Source of the DNA: Nitrospirota bacterium
GTDB taxonomy: Bacteria > Nitrospirota > Thermodesulfovibrionia > Thermodesulfovibrionales > Magnetobacteriaceae
Reading direction: 5' to 3'
Length of the DNA: 64,000 nucleotides
Assembly: GCA_015233895.1 (NCBI GenBank)
Contig: JADFXG010000014.1
Coordinates: 1 to 64,000, forward strand
Each line of letters opens with the position of its first letter. Position 1 is the first letter of the stretch. Below, one piece after another: positions 37,933 to 47,388 of this stretch. A model generated the notes under the pieces. It searched no databases, was not told where the DNA came from, and was given only the letters and a program-made list of their open reading frames with translations. The position numbers were made by a program, and so were the translations under genes.

Positions 37933-38787
37933 ATGGAAGATAGCCAAAAACAGATGTTTGAAATGGTGGAAAGCATGCCAGCTTTCCCAAAGAGCGTTCA
38001 TAGGATTATAGAATTAACCTCAAATATAAACAGTAATCCTAAAGAACTTGTAGAGGTTATAGAACATGACCCTGTATTGATACTCAATATTCTTAAGCTT
38101 GTAAACTCTGCAAGCTTCGGACTTTCTCAAAAAATCACATCTATAAACCATGCCGTTGTCTATATAGGGCTAAATACGGTAAAAAATCTTGCTCTCATCA
38201 CATCTACTTTGGGGGTTTTACCTCGCAGGAACCATGCTGGTTTTGATATTGATAAGTTTCTCTTGCACTGTTTATCGGTAGCTACAATAAGCAAACTTCT
38301 TGCCAAAAGATCCGGGGTTGCAGACAATGTAATTTTTGATTATTTTTTGGCAGGCATGCTGCATGATATTGGCAAAATTGTTTTTGCTCAATATCTTCCG
38401 GATAAGTTTAAGCTGGCTTTGGCCATGGCAAAGGAGGAGAAAGTTACTCTTTATAATGCTGAACAAAAGGTAATTGGCTATGACCATGCTTATATAGGTT
38501 CGATGCTTGCCGAAAAATGGAAACTTCCCTCCTCACTGGTCGATTGCATAAGCCGGCACCACAGTGTTACAGAGGAGGAGTCAAAGGGGTCAGAGTTTAT
38601 AGACTATGTGTTTTTAGCCAATCAGATAACTAAACAACTTGGTATAGGTTTTGCCGGAGAGATTTTACTGGATACAATTCCAAAAAGAATTTTTGATCGT
38701 TTTGGCACTGATTTGCCGGCTATTATCACCTCTTTCGAAAATTTAGACAGCGAAATAGAAAAAGCTCAGTTATTTATAAAAACATAA
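37933..38787 (+). CDS. HDOD-domain signalling protein
   Basis: The protein of about 284 residues contains a single HDOD domain, an HD-related fold without a complete catalytic set, that acts in signal transduction. Seen are ESMPAFPKSVHRIIELTS, the VEVIEHDPVLILNILKLVNS helix pair, GMLHDIGKIVFAQ and a later SRHHSVTEEE. The ATG at 37933 was preferred to an upstream TTG at 37915. A separate 11-codon frame with an AAGGAG site starts at 37889, possibly a leader peptide. It is followed 16 bp later by a metallo-beta-lactamase-fold gene in the same direction. Confidence 0.85.
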   Translation: MEDSQKQMFEMVESMPAFPKSVHRIIELTSNINSNPKELVEVIEHDPVLILNILKLVNSASFGLSQKITSINHAVVYIGLNTVKNLALITSTLGVLPRRNHAGFDIDKFLLHCLSVATISKLLAKRSGVADNVIFDYFLAGMLHDIGKIVFAQYLPDKFKLALAMAKEEKVTLYNAEQKVIGYDHAYIGSMLAEKWKLPSSLVDCISRHHSVTEEESKGSEFIDYVFLANQITKQLGIGFAGEILLDTIPKRIFDRFGTDLPAIITSFENLDSEIEKAQLFIKT

Positions 38788-38803
38788 ACGATATGAGTAA
38801 CGA

Positions 38804-39691
38804 ATGAAGATACGGTTTTGGGGTGTTAGAGGTTCAATTGCTTCACCAGGGCCTAAAACAGTTAAATACGGCGGCAATACAAGTTGTATTGAGGTGGAAA
38901 CAGACGAGGGTGACCATATCGTATTAGATGCCGGAACAGGCATTGCCCCGCTGTCATTAACATTTTTAGCTAAACTTCCATTGACTTGTTCGATTTTCAT
39001 TACCCATACACATTGGGATCATATTCAGGGGCTTCCTTTTTTTGTACCGATTTTTATACCAAATAATAAAATAGATATATATGGGGCATTCGATCCTATA
39101 TCTCATAAGTCTGTAAGAGAAATAATGTCAGCTCAGATGGAATATTGTTTCTTTCCAGTTCGTGAAGCAGAACTTAAAGCAGAAATCAATTATCATACGT
39201 TAATAGAAAAACAAACCGTTACGGTAGGCTCTGCTAAAATAACAAACATTCTGATGAATCATCCGGTTCTTAGCTATGGCTACAGAATAGAAAGTAATGG
39301 TAAAGCCATGTTTTTTACAGGTGATCACGAGCCTCTCTACAATATTTATGAGCCGGGGGACGATTACTATACAGAATACGAAAATCTCATATCCCATAAA
39401 AACGCGCAGATGTATGACATCATCCGTGGAGTGGACGTTTTGATAGCCGACGCTGCATATACCGATGATGAATACAAAATAAAAAGAGGCTGGGGACATG
39501 GCACCATCTCAAGCACCATAGCTATGGCTAAGGCGGCAGAGGTTAAGAGCCTGTACCTGACACATTACGAACCAACTCGAGGTGACGACAATCTGGAGCA
39601 ATTGTATCAAGATGCACTTACTCAATATCCATTATCCTCCGGTACCCCACCGTTTTTCCTGGCCCGTGAGGGTCATGAAATCATACTATAG
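38804..39691 (+). CDS. Metallo-beta-lactamase-fold hydrolase
   Basis: The 295-residue cytoplasmic enzyme starts with MKIRFWGVRGSIASPGP, typical of the MBL subgroup related to PhnP and RNase Z. It carries the metal motif FITHTHWDHIQGLPFF (H68, H70, D72, H73), then FFTGDHEP and a late YLTHYEPTR. A second aspartate, in VLIADAAYTDDEY, completes the site. Members cleave phosphodiester or cyclic nucleotide substrates; the substrate here is unknown. Co-location with the HDOD protein suggests a shared signalling role. Confidence 0.85.
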   Translation: MKIRFWGVRGSIASPGPKTVKYGGNTSCIEVETDEGDHIVLDAGTGIAPLSLTFLAKLPLTCSIFITHTHWDHIQGLPFFVPIFIPNNKIDIYGAFDPISHKSVREIMSAQMEYCFFPVREAELKAEINYHTLIEKQTVTVGSAKITNILMNHPVLSYGYRIESNGKAMFFTGDHEPLYNIYEPGDDYYTEYENLISHKNAQMYDIIRGVDVLIADAAYTDDEYKIKRGWGHGTISSTIAMAKAAEVKSLYLTHYEPTRGDDNLEQLYQDALTQYPLSSGTPPFFLAREGHEIIL

Positions 39692-39693
39692 TG

Positions 39694-39742
39694 CCGGAGC
39701 CATGCAATTCTGCATGCCCCACACCAGACAGCCCAGAAATAC
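39694..39742 (-). pseudogene. Fragment of a thioredoxin gene
   Basis: Thirty-six bases at 39705-39740 are identical to 40441-40476 inside the thioredoxin gene, and a shared CCGGAGC extends the match leftward with a 2-base length difference. Read on the minus strand it gives the active-site segment FWAVWCGACRI. It lies directly after the MBL stop and is too short to be expressed; it is a duplication or recombination scar. Confidence 0.8.
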
Positions 39743-39754
39743 AAATATCTGGTA

Positions 39755-40195
39755 TTAGTTTATTTGTTTAGTTAAACAAATTGCGGTCATACATTTAAGG
39801 CATTTAAATTGCTCAGTTTCGTAGATTTCTTTAGGAACGTCTTTTCGTTGTGTTTCAATAAATCCTAATTTAGTAAAAAATCCAACTGCAGTTTTTGTTA
39901 ACAAGTATAAATTTGTGACTCCGCACATCTGGGCATGGGTTAAAATCTTTGTATATAGTTGATGGGCTACTGCCATGCCCTGAAACTTTCTTTTTACGGC
40001 AAGGGAACGCAATAAAGCAGATATACCATATATTTCAAGGCCGATTATTCCTATTAGCTCACCATCCTTTTTTGCCATTATGAAATTTTTCAAATGAAAG
40101 GTTATGTCTTCAAATGGTAAATCGGAATCAGACAAAAGCTTTTTGATTTCCTCCTCATCGTAGGTATTTGCAAAGGAAAAATCTATTTTATCCAT
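39755..40195 (-). CDS. GNAT family N-acetyltransferase, ArsN2-like
   Basis: The 146-residue protein has the acetyl-CoA-binding GNAT core, with LLRSLAVKRKFQGMAVAHQL around the beta4-alpha3 pyrophosphate loop. It also has the signature NLYLLTKTAVGFFTKLGF and a C-terminal EQFKCLKCMTAICL. That combination is characteristic of the ArsN2 group found with arsenic-resistance genes, though no ars genes are nearby. The usual GxG of the loop reads Q-G-M-A here. It follows the thioredoxin gene by 27 bp on the same strand. Confidence 0.78.
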   Translation of the reverse strand: MDKIDFSFANTYDEEEIKKLLSDSDLPFEDITFHLKNFIMAKKDGELIGIIGLEIYGISALLRSLAVKRKFQGMAVAHQLYTKILTHAQMCGVTNLYLLTKTAVGFFTKLGFIETQRKDVPKEIYETEQFKCLKCMTAICLTKQIN

Positions 40196-40222
40196 TTATA
40201 TTGGTTATTATAACTCAACTAT

Positions 40223-40666
40223 TTATTTTTTTACAGATGATGCTATCCATTGGTCAAGTTGATCTTTAGACAGTGCACCCTCTATCTGATTGATTTTAAC
40301 TCCATCTCTAAACAGTATAAGTGTTGGAGTAGCTTTTATAGCAAACCGCTTTCCAAGGTCAGGGTGCTTATCCACATCTATCTTTGCAACTTTCACAAAT
40401 CCTCTGGCACTCACAGCCAGCTCATCCAAAACCGGAGCTACAATTCTGCATGCCCCACACCAGACAGCCCAGAAATCCAAAACCACTAAACCAGGCCATC
40501 GTAACACCTCCTCGTCAAAATTAGAGCTATTTATATCCACAGGTTTCTCCGGTATAATCAGAGGTGATTTACATTTGCCACAATTTGGCTTATCGTTAAA
40601 TCTGTTTGACGGTATTTTATTAACGACACCGCAGGATTTACATCTTATGAAAGCACTTTTAACCAT
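40223..40666 (-). CDS. Thioredoxin with N-terminal zinc ribbon (TrxC-like)
   Basis: The 147-residue protein has an N-terminal CxxC...CxxC zinc ribbon (CKSCGVVNKIPSNRFNDKPN then CGKC), as in TrxC/thioredoxin 2, and a thioredoxin fold with VLDFWAVWCGACRIVAPV. The active site is therefore WCGAC, not the usual WCGPC; loss of this proline generally raises the redox potential. The cis-proline region ATPTLILFRDG is intact. An AAGGAGG ribosome site fixes the start. A fragment of its active-site region is duplicated at 39694-39742. Confidence 0.88.
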   Translation of the reverse strand: MVKSAFIRCKSCGVVNKIPSNRFNDKPNCGKCKSPLIIPEKPVDINSSNFDEEVLRWPGLVVLDFWAVWCGACRIVAPVLDELAVSARGFVKVAKIDVDKHPDLGKRFAIKATPTLILFRDGVKINQIEGALSKDQLDQWIASSVKK

Positions 40667-40703
40667 TAAAATCCACCTCCTTCAATAGAAGTAATTCTAA
40701 TAT

Positions 40704-41432
40704 TTAATAGCCATACTCAAGCCTGTCAATGAGTCTGGCAGGAAGGCCCACTGATTCCATTTCTGACTGAGTTTTTCTTATATCGTACTCTACGCGCACA
40801 ATCTCTGCTGTATCATCATCCACTACAGCGTATGCAGCTCTGGGGTCGTTGTCGCGGGGCTGGCCAACACTTCCCACATTGATAATGTATCGGCAATCCG
40901 CCTCTAACTCAATCCGTTGCTTGTCTGTGATTACCTTTCCGCTTTCAGTATCAACACTGACCATAATTGGCATGTGGCTGTGGCCTATAAAGCAGAATCT
41001 CTGCTCAAAATGCTCAAAGTTAATGCGGGCATCGTTTATGGACATCAGGTATTCCCAGTTCTCAGGGTCTTTTGGTGTGGCATGGACAAAGAGAGCGTCC
41101 CGCTCAGCTGATGATTTCAATAATTTAAAATTCTCAATTTCCGTGATGTTTTCATTTGTTAAAGTGTCGGCAGTCCATGTGATTGCGTAGAGAGCCATGT
41201 CGTTAAAATAATCAGCTGTCGTATAATTAATAGCAGCCCAGTCGTGGTTACCTGCTATCAGGATTTTACAGGATTTCTTAAGCAGCTCGACACACTGATT
41301 TGGAGAGGGGCCATAGCCTACCGCATCTCCCGTAAAGTACACATCCTCAATAGCTCTAAGCTCAATGTCTTTAAGCACGGCTTCAAGAGCAGTCAGGTTG
41401 GCATGTACATCTGATATGACAGCATACGGCAT
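40704..41432 (-). CDS. Metallophosphoesterase of the YfcE/diadenosine-type family
   Basis: The 242-residue enzyme has the calcineurin-like metal motifs in order: YAVISDVHANLTAL, YFTGDAVGYGPSP, ILIAGNHDWA, LFVHATP and CFIGHSHMPIMV. It would hydrolyse small phosphodiesters or phosphomonoesters with two metal ions; the substrate cannot be told. It lies 28 bp after nusB on the same strand. Confidence 0.88.
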   Translation of the reverse strand: MPYAVISDVHANLTALEAVLKDIELRAIEDVYFTGDAVGYGPSPNQCVELLKKSCKILIAGNHDWAAINYTTADYFNDMALYAITWTADTLTNENITEIENFKLLKSSAERDALFVHATPKDPENWEYLMSINDARINFEHFEQRFCFIGHSHMPIMVSVDTESGKVITDKQRIELEADCRYIINVGSVGQPRDNDPRAAYAVVDDDTAEIVRVEYDIRKTQSEMESVGLPARLIDRLEYGY

Positions 41433-41459
41433 ACTCTATACCAGTCCCCCATTTCTTTA

Positions 41460-41942
41460 TTAAGCACGGTGTTCTTTGACGGCCCTTTTATTCACAGCTC
41501 CGGAGGGCTTTTTAACAGCCCTTTTGTCCGGCACCTTTTCATCCTTCTGATGAGCGATTTTATCCAGCACCCCGTTAATAAACGAAAACGACTCCTCTGT
41601 AGAAAACCGCTTTGCTATGTCAACCGCCTCGTTTATCGAGACAGCGTTAGGGATGTCGCCTCTGAAAATAATCTCATAAGCCGCAAATCTCATAATATTT
41701 CTGTCAATAGCGGCAAGGCGGTTTAATTCCCAGTGCTTGCACGCTCTTTGGATAAGTGCATCAAGCTCTGCCATGTGCTCTATAGTGCCATTTAGCAAAT
41801 CGTCAATGAACTCAAGTATTTCTTTTGCCGGAGGGTTGTCTTTCATAAAATTAAGCAACTCTCCTCTGTCTGGAGCAGCCCCTGTAAACTCATGCTGAAA
41901 AAGCGACTGTAGCACATATTCCCTTGCTTGTCGCCGTGTCAT
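41460..41942 (-). CDS. nusB: Transcription antitermination factor NusB
   Basis: NusB binds boxA RNA with NusE (S10) to support rRNA transcription antitermination. The all-helical protein of 160 residues starts [20 protein letters not shown] and has the conserved [17 protein letters not shown] and [18 protein letters not shown] near the C-terminus. A basic tail of about 25 residues ([14 protein letters not shown]) extends beyond the usual end. It overlaps ribH by 4 bp, the classic ribH-nusB arrangement. Confidence 0.94.
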   Translation of the reverse strand: MTRRQAREYVLQSLFQHEFTGAAPDRGELLNFMKDNPPAKEILEFIDDLLNGTIEHMAELDALIQRACKHWELNRLAAIDRNIMRFAAYEIIFRGDIPNAVSINEAVDIAKRFSTEESFSFINGVLDKIAHQKDEKVPDKRAVKKPSGAVNKRAVKEHRA

Positions 41943-42400
41943 AGGCTTTTTATCACGTTAGCCATCTCGATAGCCGTCACGGCAGCATCCCAGCCCTTAT
42001 TGCCGCTTTTTGAACCAGCCCGCTCTATGGCCTGCTCTATGGAATCCGATGTTATAACCCCATAACTTACCGGCACTCCGCTTTCTATTGAGGCCATTGC
42101 TATCCCCTTTGATGCCTCTGCAGATACGTACTCAAAGTGCGGAGTAGCACCGCGGATTATAGCGGCAAGTGTCACTACAGCATCAAATTTACCACTCTTA
42201 GCGGCTTTTAACGCTGTCATGGGGATTTCAAAAGACCCCGGAACTTTTATTACAGTTATGTTTTCGTCTTTGCCGCCATGCCTGAGATATGCGTCCACCG
42301 CTCCGTCAAGCAGATGGCTTGTTATAAAATCATTAAATCTGCTCACTATCATGCAGATCCTTAACCCTGAGGCATTTAAATCACCCTCTATCACTTTCAC
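41939..42400 (-). CDS. ribH: 6,7-dimethyl-8-ribityllumazine synthase RibH
   Basis: RibH joins 5-amino-6-ribitylaminouracil with dihydroxybutanone phosphate to make lumazine, the penultimate step to riboflavin. The 153-residue protein starts at a GTG at 42400, 10 bp after an AGGAGG ribosome site. It carries [48 protein letters not shown] and [20 protein letters not shown]. It is separated from ribBA by about 250 bp holding two REP elements. Confidence 0.95.
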   Translation of the reverse strand: MKVIEGDLNASGLRICMIVSRFNDFITSHLLDGAVDAYLRHGGKDENITVIKVPGSFEIPMTALKAAKSGKFDAVVTLAAIIRGATPHFEYVSAEASKGIAMASIESGVPVSYGVITSDSIEQAIERAGSKSGNKGWDAAVTAIEMANVIKSL

Positions 42401-42475
42401 TGTTCTGTCTCCTCCTAACACAAGCTGTATTTGCAGCCTAACACCAAGGTGCAGTCTAAGTTATAATATAAAGAG

Positions 42476-42512
42476 GAGATTACCACGTCGCTACCGCTCC
42501 TCGTAATGACGG
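42476..42512 (-). repeat. REP-like element (minus orientation)
   Basis: On the minus strand this reads CGTCATTACGAGGAGCGG, then TAGCGACGTGGTAATCTC, the same unit as at 1-34. It forms an inverted pair with the copy at 42581. Confidence 0.65.
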
Positions 42513-42580
42513 ATAGAAAAACACAGTAACAACCGTCATTAGGCAACAAATTAGCTTTGACATAAACAACACTCCCCCGC

Positions 42581-42610
42581 CGTCATTGCGAGCGAAGCGT
42601 CGCAATCTCC
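42581..42610 (+). repeat. REP-like element (plus orientation)
   Basis: CGTCATTGCGAGCGAAGCGT followed by CGCAATCTCC is a shorter member of the REP family. It faces the copy at 42476-42512 across 68 bp, a BIME-like pair between ribBA and ribH. Confidence 0.65.
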
Positions 42611-42656
42611 TCCGTTTTCTATAACATTTAGATGTATTTTTGAATATAACACAGTA

Positions 42657-43874
42657 TTACACCTCATCAAGCATATGGCCGAGTTTCTTTTTCTTTGTCT
42701 TAAGGTACACAATGTTCTTTTCGCATGGTTTAACCTCAATAGGGTATCTGTCCACAACTTTTAAACCATATCCCTCAAGCCCTACAATTTTACGTGGATT
42801 GTTGGTAATGAGAACTATATCGGTTAACCCCAAATCCACAAGTATCTGTGCCCCTATGCCGTAGTCCCTGAGGTCTGCCTTAAAGCCAAGCTCAATGTTG
42901 GCCTCTACCGTGTCCATACCGCTGTCTTGAAGCGCATAGGCTTTTATTTTATTAGCTAACCCTATGCCGCGTCCCTCCTGTCTCATGTAGAGTACTACAC
43001 CGCGCCCTTTTGTGTTTATTAACTCCATAGAGCGGTGAAGCTGATCTCCGCAGTCACACCGCTTTGAACCAAACACATCACCCGTAAGACACTCCGAATG
43101 TACCCGTACGAGGACTGGTTCAACTGTGTGCAAATCTCCCTTAACCAAAGCCATGTGAACGCTCTTATCAACCATACTTTCATAGGCTATAGCGTTAAAG
43201 TCACCATAACTGGTTGGCAGCTTTACCTCAGCCACTCTTTGAATCAGCCTGTCGTTGCGCAGCCGGTACTTTATCAAATCTTCAATGGTAACTATTTTAA
43301 GGTTATGAGTTTCTGCAAATGTTTTAAGCTCCGGCACTCTTGACATGGTGCCGTCATCATTCATAATCTCACATATAACGCCGGCAGGGATAAGCCCTGC
43401 AAGCCTTGCCAAATCAACTGAACCCTCGGTTTGCCCGGCTCTCTGAAGTACACCTCCGGGGCGCGCCCTAAGTGGAAACACGTGGCCTGGACGCGCCAAA
43501 TCCTCAGGTTTTGTCTTAGCGTCTATGGCAGTTAGAATTGTCCTTGCCCTGTCCTTAGCCGAGATACCCGTCGTTACACCCTTTCTGGCCTCTATGGATA
43601 CAGTAAATGCCGTACCGAATGAGGATGTGTTTTCGGCAGACATCATATGAAGGTTTAAATGGTTGACTCGCTCCGGCGTCAGGCTCAGGCATATTAGCCC
43701 CCGCCCGAACTTAGCCATAAAATTTATGGCGTCAGGGGTTACTAACTCTGCCGCCATGCACAAATCCCCTTCGTTTTCCCTGTCCTCATCGTCTATGAGA
43801 ATTACCATCTTGCCAGCTTTTATGTCTGCTATTGCTGCCTCAACACTGTCCATTATGCGTTTTTGTTCTTTCAT
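42657..43874 (-). CDS. ribBA: Bifunctional DHBP synthase / GTP cyclohydrolase II RibBA
   Basis: The fused enzyme makes both precursors of riboflavin. Residues 1 to about 200 are 3,4-dihydroxy-2-butanone 4-phosphate synthase ([48 protein letters not shown]). The rest is GTP cyclohydrolase II with the zinc cysteines in [20 protein letters not shown] and the catalytic part [20 protein letters not shown]. The length of 405 residues is typical. It follows ribE by 1 bp. Confidence 0.96.
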   Translation of the reverse strand: MKEQKRIMDSVEAAIADIKAGKMVILIDDEDRENEGDLCMAAELVTPDAINFMAKFGRGLICLSLTPERVNHLNLHMMSAENTSSFGTAFTVSIEARKGVTTGISAKDRARTILTAIDAKTKPEDLARPGHVFPLRARPGGVLQRAGQTEGSVDLARLAGLIPAGVICEIMNDDGTMSRVPELKTFAETHNLKIVTIEDLIKYRLRNDRLIQRVAEVKLPTSYGDFNAIAYESMVDKSVHMALVKGDLHTVEPVLVRVHSECLTGDVFGSKRCDCGDQLHRSMELINTKGRGVVLYMRQEGRGIGLANKIKAYALQDSGMDTVEANIELGFKADLRDYGIGAQILVDLGLTDIVLITNNPRKIVGLEGYGLKVVDRYPIEVKPCEKNIVYLKTKKKKLGHMLDEV

Positions 43875-43875
43875 C

Positions 43876-44550
43876 TTACATATAACCCTTCTCTTTTAAT
43901 TTAGTTAAGAGAGTCAGATCTTTTGACCCACCTTGCTCTCTGTTTTCCATATATCCTGTAATAAACCTCTCCACGTATTTTCCTAAAATATCGGTCTCTA
44001 TGTTTACCCTGTCACCAGGCCCTTTTGTCCCCAGCGTTGTCACACTTAACGTGTGCGGTATCACTACCACTGAAAAGCCGCTCTCATCTGTGTCAACAAC
44101 GGTAAGACTAATGCCGTCAACAGTTACAGAGCCGCGTCTGACCACATATTTCATAAATCCAGCCGGAATCGCTATCTCTATTTTAACAGAATCCAGTCCA
44201 CCGTGTCCTGTTTGTTTTTTAGCCGATATAGTGCCGACAGTATCAACATGTCCTGTAACAAAGTGTCCTCCGAACCTGTCGGTGGCGGCCATTGCAGGCT
44301 CAAGGTTAACCCTGTCCTGTGGGGTGAGAGTACCAAGAGCTGTTGTTTTAAGTGACTCCTCAGAAACATGAAAAGTAGCAGTCCCTGCGTTATTTTCTAC
44401 CACAGTAAGACACACACCGCTTATTGAAATACTGTCTCCTGTTTTAGCTGCTGGCAGTACCACACTGTCTGAAATTGAAAGCTCCACTACAGTGCCTCTC
44501 CTTTTTAAGGATACAACTCTGCCCATTGATACCGTTATACCGGTAAACAT
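43876..44550 (-). CDS. ribE: Riboflavin synthase alpha chain RibE
   Basis: This enzyme dismutates two lumazine molecules to riboflavin and the pyrimidine precursor. The 224-residue protein contains two lumazine-binding repeats: [15 protein letters not shown] with [13 protein letters not shown], and [14 protein letters not shown] with [14 protein letters not shown]. The C-terminal tail ends in KLKEKGYM. It sits between the DUF4845-like gene and ribBA with spacings of a few bases, so the riboflavin genes are in the lepA-lepB transcription unit. No FMN riboswitch precedes it. Confidence 0.95.
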   Translation of the reverse strand: MFTGITVSMGRVVSLKRRGTVVELSISDSVVLPAAKTGDSISISGVCLTVVENNAGTATFHVSEESLKTTALGTLTPQDRVNLEPAMAATDRFGGHFVTGHVDTVGTISAKKQTGHGGLDSVKIEIAIPAGFMKYVVRRGSVTVDGISLTVVDTDESGFSVVVIPHTLSVTTLGTKGPGDRVNIETDILGKYVERFITGYMENREQGGSKDLTLLTKLKEKGYM

Positions 44551-44556
44551 TGGCTA

Positions 44557-44904
44557 CTACTCAGTTATGTCCACTTTGAAAGTAAAAGTGTGTTCATAGA
44601 TACCCCAAAAATTTACAGTCTCTTTCCACTGTGTTTTTATATTTACGACCCTCTTTTCATTTATGGCCACTTTGATGTCCTCTTTCTTAACAGGAATGTT
44701 CATGTCCGTTATTTTTTCCATAACCAATGCGGTAGTCTTTGGAACATCAAGGCCGAGACGGGCTATTTCCTTAGCATCAGAGTTAAACGTGTAGTACCTG
44801 TACTGAGGCATTGCAAAGGTAAATCCGGCATACAACGCTACAACAACAACGATTATACTGATAATCGGTTTTATAGACCCGGACTGGTTTTTAAGAATCT
44901 TCAT
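44557..44904 (-). CDS. Single-pass membrane protein, DUF4845-like
   Basis: The 115-residue protein has one N-terminal membrane segment (about 12-30, ending YAGFTFAMPQY) and a small alpha/beta domain outside. It resembles the DUF4845 proteins that follow lepB in many proteobacteria, and it overlaps lepB by 4 bp here. A pilin-like N-terminus is another reading, but there is no prepilin cleavage motif. Function unknown. Confidence 0.65.
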   Translation of the reverse strand: MKILKNQSGSIKPIISIIVVVVALYAGFTFAMPQYRYYTFNSDAKEIARLGLDVPKTTALVMEKITDMNIPVKKEDIKVAINEKRVVNIKTQWKETVNFWGIYEHTFTFKVDITE

Positions 44905-45509
44905 TTAATTGCCCTCCCAATTCTGCGAAATCTGACAGACGTGTTTTCCTTATCCCATGACCAGTAGATAAACAAAGCCTCTCCGCGCACTACGCTTAGG
45001 TCAACAAAGCCCCAGAAACGGCTGTCGTAGCTGTGGTCGCGATTGTCGCCCATGACAAATATTTTGTTTATCGGCACTGTCACCGGAGCCATAACGTCCC
45101 GCGGTACCATATCACTTGTGTTCATACTTTCGGTGTGCTGGATATATGGTTCAACGAGTTTTTTCTTGTTTACATATACCTCCCGGTTTATGACCTCTAC
45201 CGTATCTCCGCCTATTGCTATCACCCGCTTTATGAAGTCCCGTGACGGGTCCTGTGGAAACTTAAACACGACAACATCACCCCGCTCCGGATGATGGAAG
45301 ATAAATATCTTTTTATCGGTAAACGGTATCTGTACTCCATATATAAACTTATTTACCAAAATATGGTCGCCTATCTGAAGAGTGGGAATCATAGACCCTG
45401 AGGGAATTTTAAATGCCTGCACAACAAATGTCCTTATAATAAGGGCAAGGACAAGGGCTGTTACAAGTGCCTCTATGTACTCTCTGTAAATGGTTTTTTC
45501 TTTTTTCAC
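44901..45509 (-). CDS. lepB: Signal peptidase I LepB
   Basis: LepB removes signal peptides at the outer face of the inner membrane. The 202-residue protein has an N-terminal membrane anchor (about 12-30), the nucleophile Ser39 in [20 protein letters not shown], the general base Lys94 in [15 protein letters not shown] and the C-terminal [15 protein letters not shown]. It overlaps lepA by 4 bp at the start and the next gene by 4 bp at the end, showing tight coupling. Confidence 0.95.
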   Translation of the reverse strand: MKKEKTIYREYIEALVTALVLALIIRTFVVQAFKIPSGSMIPTLQIGDHILVNKFIYGVQIPFTDKKIFIFHHPERGDVVVFKFPQDPSRDFIKRVIAIGGDTVEVINREVYVNKKKLVEPYIQHTESMNTSDMVPRDVMAPVTVPINKIFVMGDNRDHSYDSRFWGFVDLSVVRGEALFIYWSWDKENTSVRFRRIGRAIK

Positions 45510-47299
45510 TTGCCTACCCTCATAACGGCAAGGAACGCCTCCTGAGGAATTTCCACCTTGCCAAACTGTTTCATCCTCTTTTTGCCCTCCTTTTGTTTTT
45601 CAAGAAGTTTTCTCTTTCTCGTAATATCACCCCCATAGCACTTGGCTATGACGTCTTTTCTCAGAGCCTTTACCGACTCGCGGGCGATTATTTTTCCGCC
45701 TATAGCTGCCTGAATAGCGACCTCGTACATCTGTCTGGGAACCACTGCTCTTAGGTTTTCCACGATTTGTCTCCCCTTGTAGTACGACTTTTCTTTGTGG
45801 ATTATCGTTGAGAGCGCATCAAGGGCTGTCCCGTTTATTAAAATATCAAGTTTTACCAGCTCGGACTCCTTAAAACCAATAAATTCGTAATCCATCGAGG
45901 CATACCCCTTGGATATGGATTTTAGTTTATCATAAAAATCCCAAAGTATTTCGTTCATAGGAAGCTCATAGACAACCTTTACACGGTCTTTGCCATAAAA
46001 TATAAATTCCTTCTGAACCCCCCGCTTTTCGCGGCACAGATCCAGCACGTTACCGACAAACCGCTCAGGGACAAATATGGTGGCAAGTATGTAGGGTTCC
46101 TCCAGTTTATCGTAGTGCTCTGGAAGCAGTGTCGGATTATCCACATACACAACCGTGTCACCTTTTATGGTGATTCTATAGACAACGGTGGGAGCCGTGT
46201 TTATCAAGGAGAGATTAAACTCCCTTTCAAGACGCTCTTTTATGATGTCCATGTGCAGAAGGCCAAGAAAGCCGCACCTAAAGCCAAATCCAAGGGCAGT
46301 TGAAGTCTCAGGATCAAAAGAAAACGATGCGTCATTTAGCCTGAGTTTAAACAGAGCATCGCGCAGTGCCTCGTAGTCGTTAGTCTCTGTGGGGTAAATG
46401 CCGCAAAAAACCATGGGTTTTATTTCTTTGTAGCCCGATAGCGGCTCCTTAGCGGAGTTAAGGGCATTGGTTATTGTATCTCCAATTTTAGTGTCTTCAA
46501 CGTTTCTGATAGCTGCTGAGATAAAACCAACCTCGCCACACTTTAGCTCAGGCATCAACTGAAGCCTTGGGGTAAATACTCCGACATCGGTTATCTCAAA
46601 TGTTTTAGCGGTTGACATCATCGTTATTACCATACCGGGTCTGATAGAGCCGTCAAACACCCTGACCATAACTATCACGCCCTTATAGTTGTCAAACCAT
46701 GAGTCAAAAATTAACGCCCTAAGCGGAGCTGTGGCATCGCCCTTCGGGGGAGGAATTTTATGCACAATAGCTTCAAGGATTTTATTAACCCCGATGCCGC
46801 TTTTAGCCGATGCCTCTATAGCCTCTGAGCAGTCCAGTCCGATTATGTCCTCTATCTGTTGAATGATTCGCTGGGGCTCTGCCTGAGGAAGGTCTATCTT
46901 ATTGATGACAGGAATTATCTCAAGATTATGCTCAAGGGCAAGGTAGGTGTTGGCAAGGGTCTGTGCCTCAACTCCCTGGGTGGCATCCACCACCAGCACT
47001 GCGCCCTCGCACGAGGCAAGGCTTCTTGATACCTCATAGGAAAAATCCACGTGTCCTGGAGTGTCTATAAGGTTAAGCACATACGTAACCCCATCAGCAC
47101 CTTCATAGGCAAGCCTTACGGCATGCGCTTTGATGGTGATACCCCGTTCCTTTTCAAGGTCCATAGAGTCCAGCACCTGCTTTGTAATGTCCTTTTTAGC
47201 CAGCGCTCCGGTTAGTTCCAAAAACCTGTCTGCAAGCGTTGACTTACCGTGGTCTATGTGGGCTATTATGGAGAAGTTTCTTATGTTTTTCTGTGCCAT
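45506..47299 (-). CDS. lepA: Elongation factor 4 (LepA)
   Basis: LepA is a ribosome-associated translational GTPase linked to back-translocation and ribosome assembly. The 597-residue protein has G1 [15 protein letters not shown]2 [12 protein letters not shown]3 [16 protein letters not shown] and G4 [12 protein letters not shown], followed by EF-G-like domains and the LepA-specific C-terminal domain ([20 protein letters not shown]). All expected parts are present. It leads the lepA-lepB-ribE-ribBA unit. Confidence 0.97.
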   Translation of the reverse strand: MAQKNIRNFSIIAHIDHGKSTLADRFLELTGALAKKDITKQVLDSMDLEKERGITIKAHAVRLAYEGADGVTYVLNLIDTPGHVDFSYEVSRSLASCEGAVLVVDATQGVEAQTLANTYLALEHNLEIIPVINKIDLPQAEPQRIIQQIEDIIGLDCSEAIEASAKSGIGVNKILEAIVHKIPPPKGDATAPLRALIFDSWFDNYKGVIVMVRVFDGSIRPGMVITMMSTAKTFEITDVGVFTPRLQLMPELKCGEVGFISAAIRNVEDTKIGDTITNALNSAKEPLSGYKEIKPMVFCGIYPTETNDYEALRDALFKLRLNDASFSFDPETSTALGFGFRCGFLGLLHMDIIKERLEREFNLSLINTAPTVVYRITIKGDTVVYVDNPTLLPEHYDKLEEPYILATIFVPERFVGNVLDLCREKRGVQKEFIFYGKDRVKVVYELPMNEILWDFYDKLKSISKGYASMDYEFIGFKESELVKLDILINGTALDALSTIIHKEKSYYKGRQIVENLRAVVPRQMYEVAIQAAIGGKIIARESVKALRKDVIAKCYGGDITRKRKLLEKQKEGKKRMKQFGKVEIPQEAFLAVMRVGK

Positions 47300-47388
47300 G
47301 AGTTTATCGTTCTTATCTTCTTTAAGTATGCCGCAAGTAAAAGCTCAATATATTATTATACAGGAAAGTATTCAAAATATGCTTTATT

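Noticed and set aside
42401-42656. FMN riboswitch in the gap before ribH
   Set aside because: The conserved RFN-element helices are not visible; the structure there is explained by the two REP copies.
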